A stretch of DNA of 64,000 nt, taken from the NCBI RefSeq assembly GCF_000471625.1, contig NZ_AUSW01000034.1, forward strand, positions 310,001 through 374,000, written 5' to 3'. This DNA comes from Psychrobacter aquaticus CMS 56 (GTDB taxonomy: Bacteria > Pseudomonadota > Gammaproteobacteria > Pseudomonadales > Moraxellaceae). This document shows, one piece after another, positions 60,703 through 64,000 of this stretch. The position numbers were made by a program, and so were the translations under genes. The stretch's first letter is position 1. Every line of letters starts with the position of its first letter. The notes beneath the pieces are model-generated. The model worked only from the letters and a program-made list of their open reading frames with translations, was not told where the DNA came from and made no database searches.

Positions 60703-60915
60703 TTAAGCGCCGTAGCCTTCTTCGTTCCCAGTAATATTGCCTAGTTTTTTGCTGAAATACCAGCTGATAGGCAAACTCAACAGCAAGCCCGTGGCGATAA
60801 CGATTCGAATATGGACAATTTCATTGAACCCTGTCACCAAAGCGGTAACCATAAGTACACCAATAACGACTGTTAATGCAATGGTAAAAACTACAGAAAA
60901 TAATGGCCAGTTCAT
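60703..60915 (-). CDS. small two-helix inner membrane protein
   Basis: 70 residues: FSVVFTIALTVVIGVLMVTALVTGF and IRIVIATGLLLSLPISWYF, then a short hydrophilic tail KKLGNITGNEEGYGA. This is the short two-helix membrane protein type seen in many Gammaproteobacteria. Function unknown. Monocistronic. Confidence 0.72.
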   Translation of the reverse strand: MNWPLFSVVFTIALTVVIGVLMVTALVTGFNEIVHIRIVIATGLLLSLPISWYFSKKLGNITGNEEGYGA

Positions 60916-61203
60916 TACCTAATCCTTACTTTTATTGTGGATATAGTATCTTTATACACTAAACCCACAATAAAATTAAGTGTTTCTTTTGAACCTTGTG
61001 GCCACTGATATTCAATGGTTCTCAGAAAAAACCTTGTTACTATTAAGGTTTTTATCGCAAGCACTGCATTGTTTTAAATATTACTTTTTGACCACCTCTA
61101 TTCACCTATTTCTCTTTTCGTAAATCGCAAAAAACTCATATATTTTTATCTGTTTATCATTACAATAATGACTTTCTGTTCTCTTTTAAGAAAGTTTTCT
61201 ATT

Positions 61204-62880
61204 ATGACCTCATCCGAAAAAAGCGCTGCGCCTGACTCATCGAATCTACAAAACTCGTCAACTTCTACTGATCGTTTGGATAATCAAGATACTTTACCTA
61301 GTACAGTGGCTGATGCTGCGGTGATAGATGATCCTGAGATGGTGGAAGATAAAGACTTGGCATGTACTCAGGATTCTGAAGCCAATATAGTGATAGAGTC
61401 GATCAGCGAAGATGTAGCAGTAGCAACACTAGAACCATCTGAGTCTGAGTCAACCTCTGAAGAGTCCGTTGCTATAAAGTCAGAATCAGATTTTTTTCAA
61501 GTGGAGGCTGTGAATGCCGCAGAAACAAGTTCTGCCAATTCACCTGAAACGGAAACGGCTCTTGAAACAGAAGATAGTCACCCTATTGACGAGCAAAATA
61601 CGTCAATAGAGCAAGCGGATAAATCTTCAGCCAATCGGCGAAAAGCAAACGACAACGCCAAAAATAAAAATACAACTCAAGTCAATCACATACCGACTGC
61701 TAGCCAAGACGAAAATACTGATGTTAAAGATATTGACGTCACAGATAATGCAGAGCCGCTAAGTGACAAAGAGGAAGAAGTCAAAGAAGAAAAAGAAGCC
61801 AAGCTTGAATCTTATAAGCAATTTGTAGCAGAGCAATTCAGCAAACAAAAAGTCGATTACCCTGAAGTACGTGTCAGGATTGAGGCCAATGCGCTGCCGA
61901 CCAGAATGTACTTTGTGATGAATGCGCTATCCGCTATCATCGCCAGTTACGGCTTAATTACCAATTCTGCCGCTGTAGTCATTGGGGCAATGTTGGTGGC
62001 TATGATGCTAGGCCCTATCACAGGGGTAGCACTCGCGGTCATTGATTATCGTATGCCGTTACTGCGCAAGTCATTGTTTGCTGTTGCCGCTGGTGTATTA
62101 CTAGTAATCCTCGTCGGCTTTATCATTGGCTTATTGCATAGCACTCAGCCGCTGACAGCAGAGATATTGTCTCGTACTCAGCCAACCTCTATGGATTTAA
62201 TGATCGCTTTAGCGGGCGGGACAGCAGGTGCTTACGCGATGGTGTCTCCGCATCTGTCTGTTGCGGTGGTCGGTGTGGCGGTAGCAACGGCATTGGTGCC
62301 GCCCTTAGCGGCCAGCGGTATATTGTTCGCTCATGGCGAATTGACACTGGGATTTGGGGCGGCTCTGTTGGCATTGACAAACATCATTGCCATCCAATTT
62401 ACCAATGCATTAGTGCTATGGCTATTGGGTTTTCGGCGCTTAGTAGATGACGATTATAAATCAAATACCTATCTGACTTTTTTGCAGCGTAACGCGGTGA
62501 CGCTATTGCTACTAGGTGGGCTTGGTACATATCTGACCATCAATCTACAAGCCAACGCCAAGCAACAGGCGTTTGAAAATAATGTCAAAGAAACCATCAA
62601 CAACTACTTTATCGATAAAGGCAATGTACTGACCAATACTCAATTCGACACTATAGACGACAATCAGGTAGTACGTGCTGTCATTCGTGGTGAAACAACG
62701 CCCAGCTCATCTGATGTGCGTCAAATCGAATCAACCATTACCCAAGATATGAAAGAAAATTTCCCCGATTATTTACCGATCAAATTGCAATTACGCTACT
62801 TGCCAGTACAAGTGATTGAATCCCATCCATTGATACAAGATAAGCTTGATGAAACCGATGCGGCAATTTTGACCAATTAA
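61204..62880 (+). CDS. DUF389 (TIGR00341-like) membrane protein with long acidic N-terminus
   Basis: The start is taken at the ATG at 61204 (MTSSEKSAAPDSS); an in-frame ATG at 61168 would add 12 residues. 558 residues. The first 200 or so are acidic, Ser/Thr/Glu/Asp-rich and probably disordered. The DUF389 membrane domain follows (TNSAAVVIGAMLVAMMLGPITGVALAVIDYRMPLLRKS, MVSPHLSVAVVGVAVATALVPPLAASGIL). A periplasmic or cytoplasmic C-terminal domain follows. Function of the family is unknown. Confidence 0.87.
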   Translation: MTSSEKSAAPDSSNLQNSSTSTDRLDNQDTLPSTVADAAVIDDPEMVEDKDLACTQDSEANIVIESISEDVAVATLEPSESESTSEESVAIKSESDFFQVEAVNAAETSSANSPETETALETEDSHPIDEQNTSIEQADKSSANRRKANDNAKNKNTTQVNHIPTASQDENTDVKDIDVTDNAEPLSDKEEEVKEEKEAKLESYKQFVAEQFSKQKVDYPEVRVRIEANALPTRMYFVMNALSAIIASYGLITNSAAVVIGAMLVAMMLGPITGVALAVIDYRMPLLRKSLFAVAAGVLLVILVGFIIGLLHSTQPLTAEILSRTQPTSMDLMIALAGGTAGAYAMVSPHLSVAVVGVAVATALVPPLAASGILFAHGELTLGFGAALLALTNIIAIQFTNALVLWLLGFRRLVDDDYKSNTYLTFLQRNAVTLLLLGGLGTYLTINLQANAKQQAFENNVKETINNYFIDKGNVLTNTQFDTIDDNQVVRAVIRGETTPSSSDVRQIESTITQDMKENFPDYLPIKLQLRYLPVQVIESHPLIQDKLDETDAAILTN

Positions 62881-63047
62881 CCAATATGCTAACCGACACT
62901 TTTTAGTATATGAACCTGCTGATCTTATCCGCAGAATAACCCAGCAGTTGTAACTCTTGTATCAAGAGCTTGGGCGTTTGTGCTAAAATCGCTTGCAAAA
63001 TTATTTTACTTAATATACTCAATTCTATCCGTCAGTAAGGAGCCGCT

Positions 63048-64000
63048 ATGAGCCAGCCATTTCGCTCAGCCGATATTCGCCAAGCCTTTATCGATTTTTT
63101 TATAAGCAAGCAGCACACCCCAGTGCCATCGTCTAGCCTGATTCCACATAATGACCCGACCTTGCTATTTACCAATGCCGGTATGAATCAGTTTAAAGAG
63201 ACTTTTTTGGGTATGGAGCCACGTGATTATACGCGTGCCGTCACTTCGCAAAAATGCGTACGAGCTGGTGGCAAACATAATGATTTGGACAATGTGGGCT
63301 ACACAGCACGTCATCATACGTTTTTTGAAATGCTCGGTAATTTCTCGTTTGGCGATTATTTTAAACAAGCAGGTATTGAGTATATCTGGGAGTTTTTGAC
63401 TTCTAGCGATTGGCTTGCCATTGATAAAGACCGCCTATACGTGACTATTTACGAAACCGATGATGAAGCGTTTGAGATTTGGAATAAAAACATTGGTATT
63501 CCAAGCGAGCGTATCATTCGTATTGGCGATAATAAAGGGGCACCTTACGCGTCAGATAACTTTTGGACGATGGGTGATACTGGCCCTTGCGGCCCTTGTA
63601 CCGAAGTCTTTTATGACCATGGCGCAGATATCGAAGGCGGCTTGCCGGGTACACCTGAAGAAGATGGTGACCGTTATATTGAGATTTGGAATTGCGTATT
63701 CATGCAATTCAATCGTCAAAAAGACGGTACGCTATTGCCACTCCCTGCGCCAAGCGTTGATACAGGTATGGGGCTTGAGCGTATTAGTGCGATTATGCAA
63801 GGCGTTCATGGTAACTATGAGATCGATTTATTCACTCACTTAATGAATGCAGCGGCTGAGATTTTAGAGATTAACAATGAACAACAATCGTCACTAAAAG
63901 TCATTGCTGATCATATCCGTGCCGTGGCATTTTTGATTGCTGATGGCGTTACCCCAAGTAACGAAGGCCGTGGTTATGTATTGCGCCGTGTGATTCGTCG
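63048..64000 (+). CDS. alaS: alanine-tRNA ligase, partial (3' end beyond window)
   Basis: The ATG at 63048 follows AAGGAG. The visible 317 residues are the AlaRS catalytic domain: [86 protein letters not shown] and [28 protein letters not shown]. It charges tRNA-Ala, and also tmRNA. Confidence 0.98.
   Translation, partial: MSQPFRSADIRQAFIDFFISKQHTPVPSSSLIPHNDPTLLFTNAGMNQFKETFLGMEPRDYTRAVTSQKCVRAGGKHNDLDNVGYTARHHTFFEMLGNFSFGDYFKQAGIEYIWEFLTSSDWLAIDKDRLYVTIYETDDEAFEIWNKNIGIPSERIIRIGDNKGAPYASDNFWTMGDTGPCGPCTEVFYDHGADIEGGLPGTPEEDGDRYIEIWNCVFMQFNRQKDGTLLPLPAPSVDTGMGLERISAIMQGVHGNYEIDLFTHLMNAAAEILEINNEQQSSLKVIADHIRAVAFLIADGVTPSNEGRGYVLRRVIR

Overview
The window looks like the chromosome of a Psychrobacter-like gammaproteobacterium (Moraxellaceae). 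The reasons are moderate G+C, Moraxellaceae-type housekeeping genes (aroC, prmB, alaS), a creBC pair, and a tmRNA whose tag reads ANDETYALAA. The genus is an inference from gene content. It has three parts: a type VI secretion (T6SS) cluster, an apparently intact 37.4-kb prophage, and a housekeeping block.

T6SS, 1-12.9 kb. A leftward operon carries two small exported TPR-like proteins, tssB, tssC, hcp, tssE and the start of tssF, which runs off the left edge. Divergent from it are a vgrG with a C-terminal tail, a secreted protein of unknown function, a large effector and a lipoprotein. The effector joins a lysozyme-like head, four beta-sandwich repeats and an M15-type peptidase tail. The two exported neighbours are the natural immunity candidates for a periplasm-acting toxin. 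This cargo is visibly A+T-richer than the core genes.

Prophage, 13.04-50.39 kb. A lambda/HK97-like siphophage sits in the 3' end of ssrA, bounded by a 29-bp direct repeat. The intact tmRNA gene lies at the right end and its probable original terminator is now 37 kb away, left of attL. From left to right the leftward genes are lysis, tail fibre, tail tip (J, K, L, M-like), tape measure with a lytic transglycosylase domain, tail assembly G and T joined by a predicted -1 frameshift, tail tube, connectors, capsid, protease, portal, terminases and HNH. Next come a Tad1-like putative anti-defence protein, a RuvC-like resolvase, a replication protein carrying an iteron array, an antirepressor, CII and Cro. 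The S24 repressor is rightward. It faces two promoters with GAAC-N5-GTTC operators, and a third such site lies in the promoter of the rightward operon that ends in xis and int. Two homing endonucleases (HNH, GIY-YIG), a phage lipoprotein and three antirepressor-type proteins, one behind a C4-like antisense RNA leader, complete it.

Housekeeping, 50.4-64 kb. This holds ssrA, a carboxylesterase, a glycerophosphodiester phosphodiesterase lipoprotein, creB-creC, aroC, prmB, an L,D-transpeptidase, a DUF389 membrane protein and the 5' part of alaS.

The points most worth following up are the Tad1-like protein, the two-headed T6SS effector with its flanking exported proteins, the C4-like RNA, the G/T frameshift, the 12-bp-periodic iterons and the terminator swap at ssrA. 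Several small genes under 60 codons were found by reading the strands directly.
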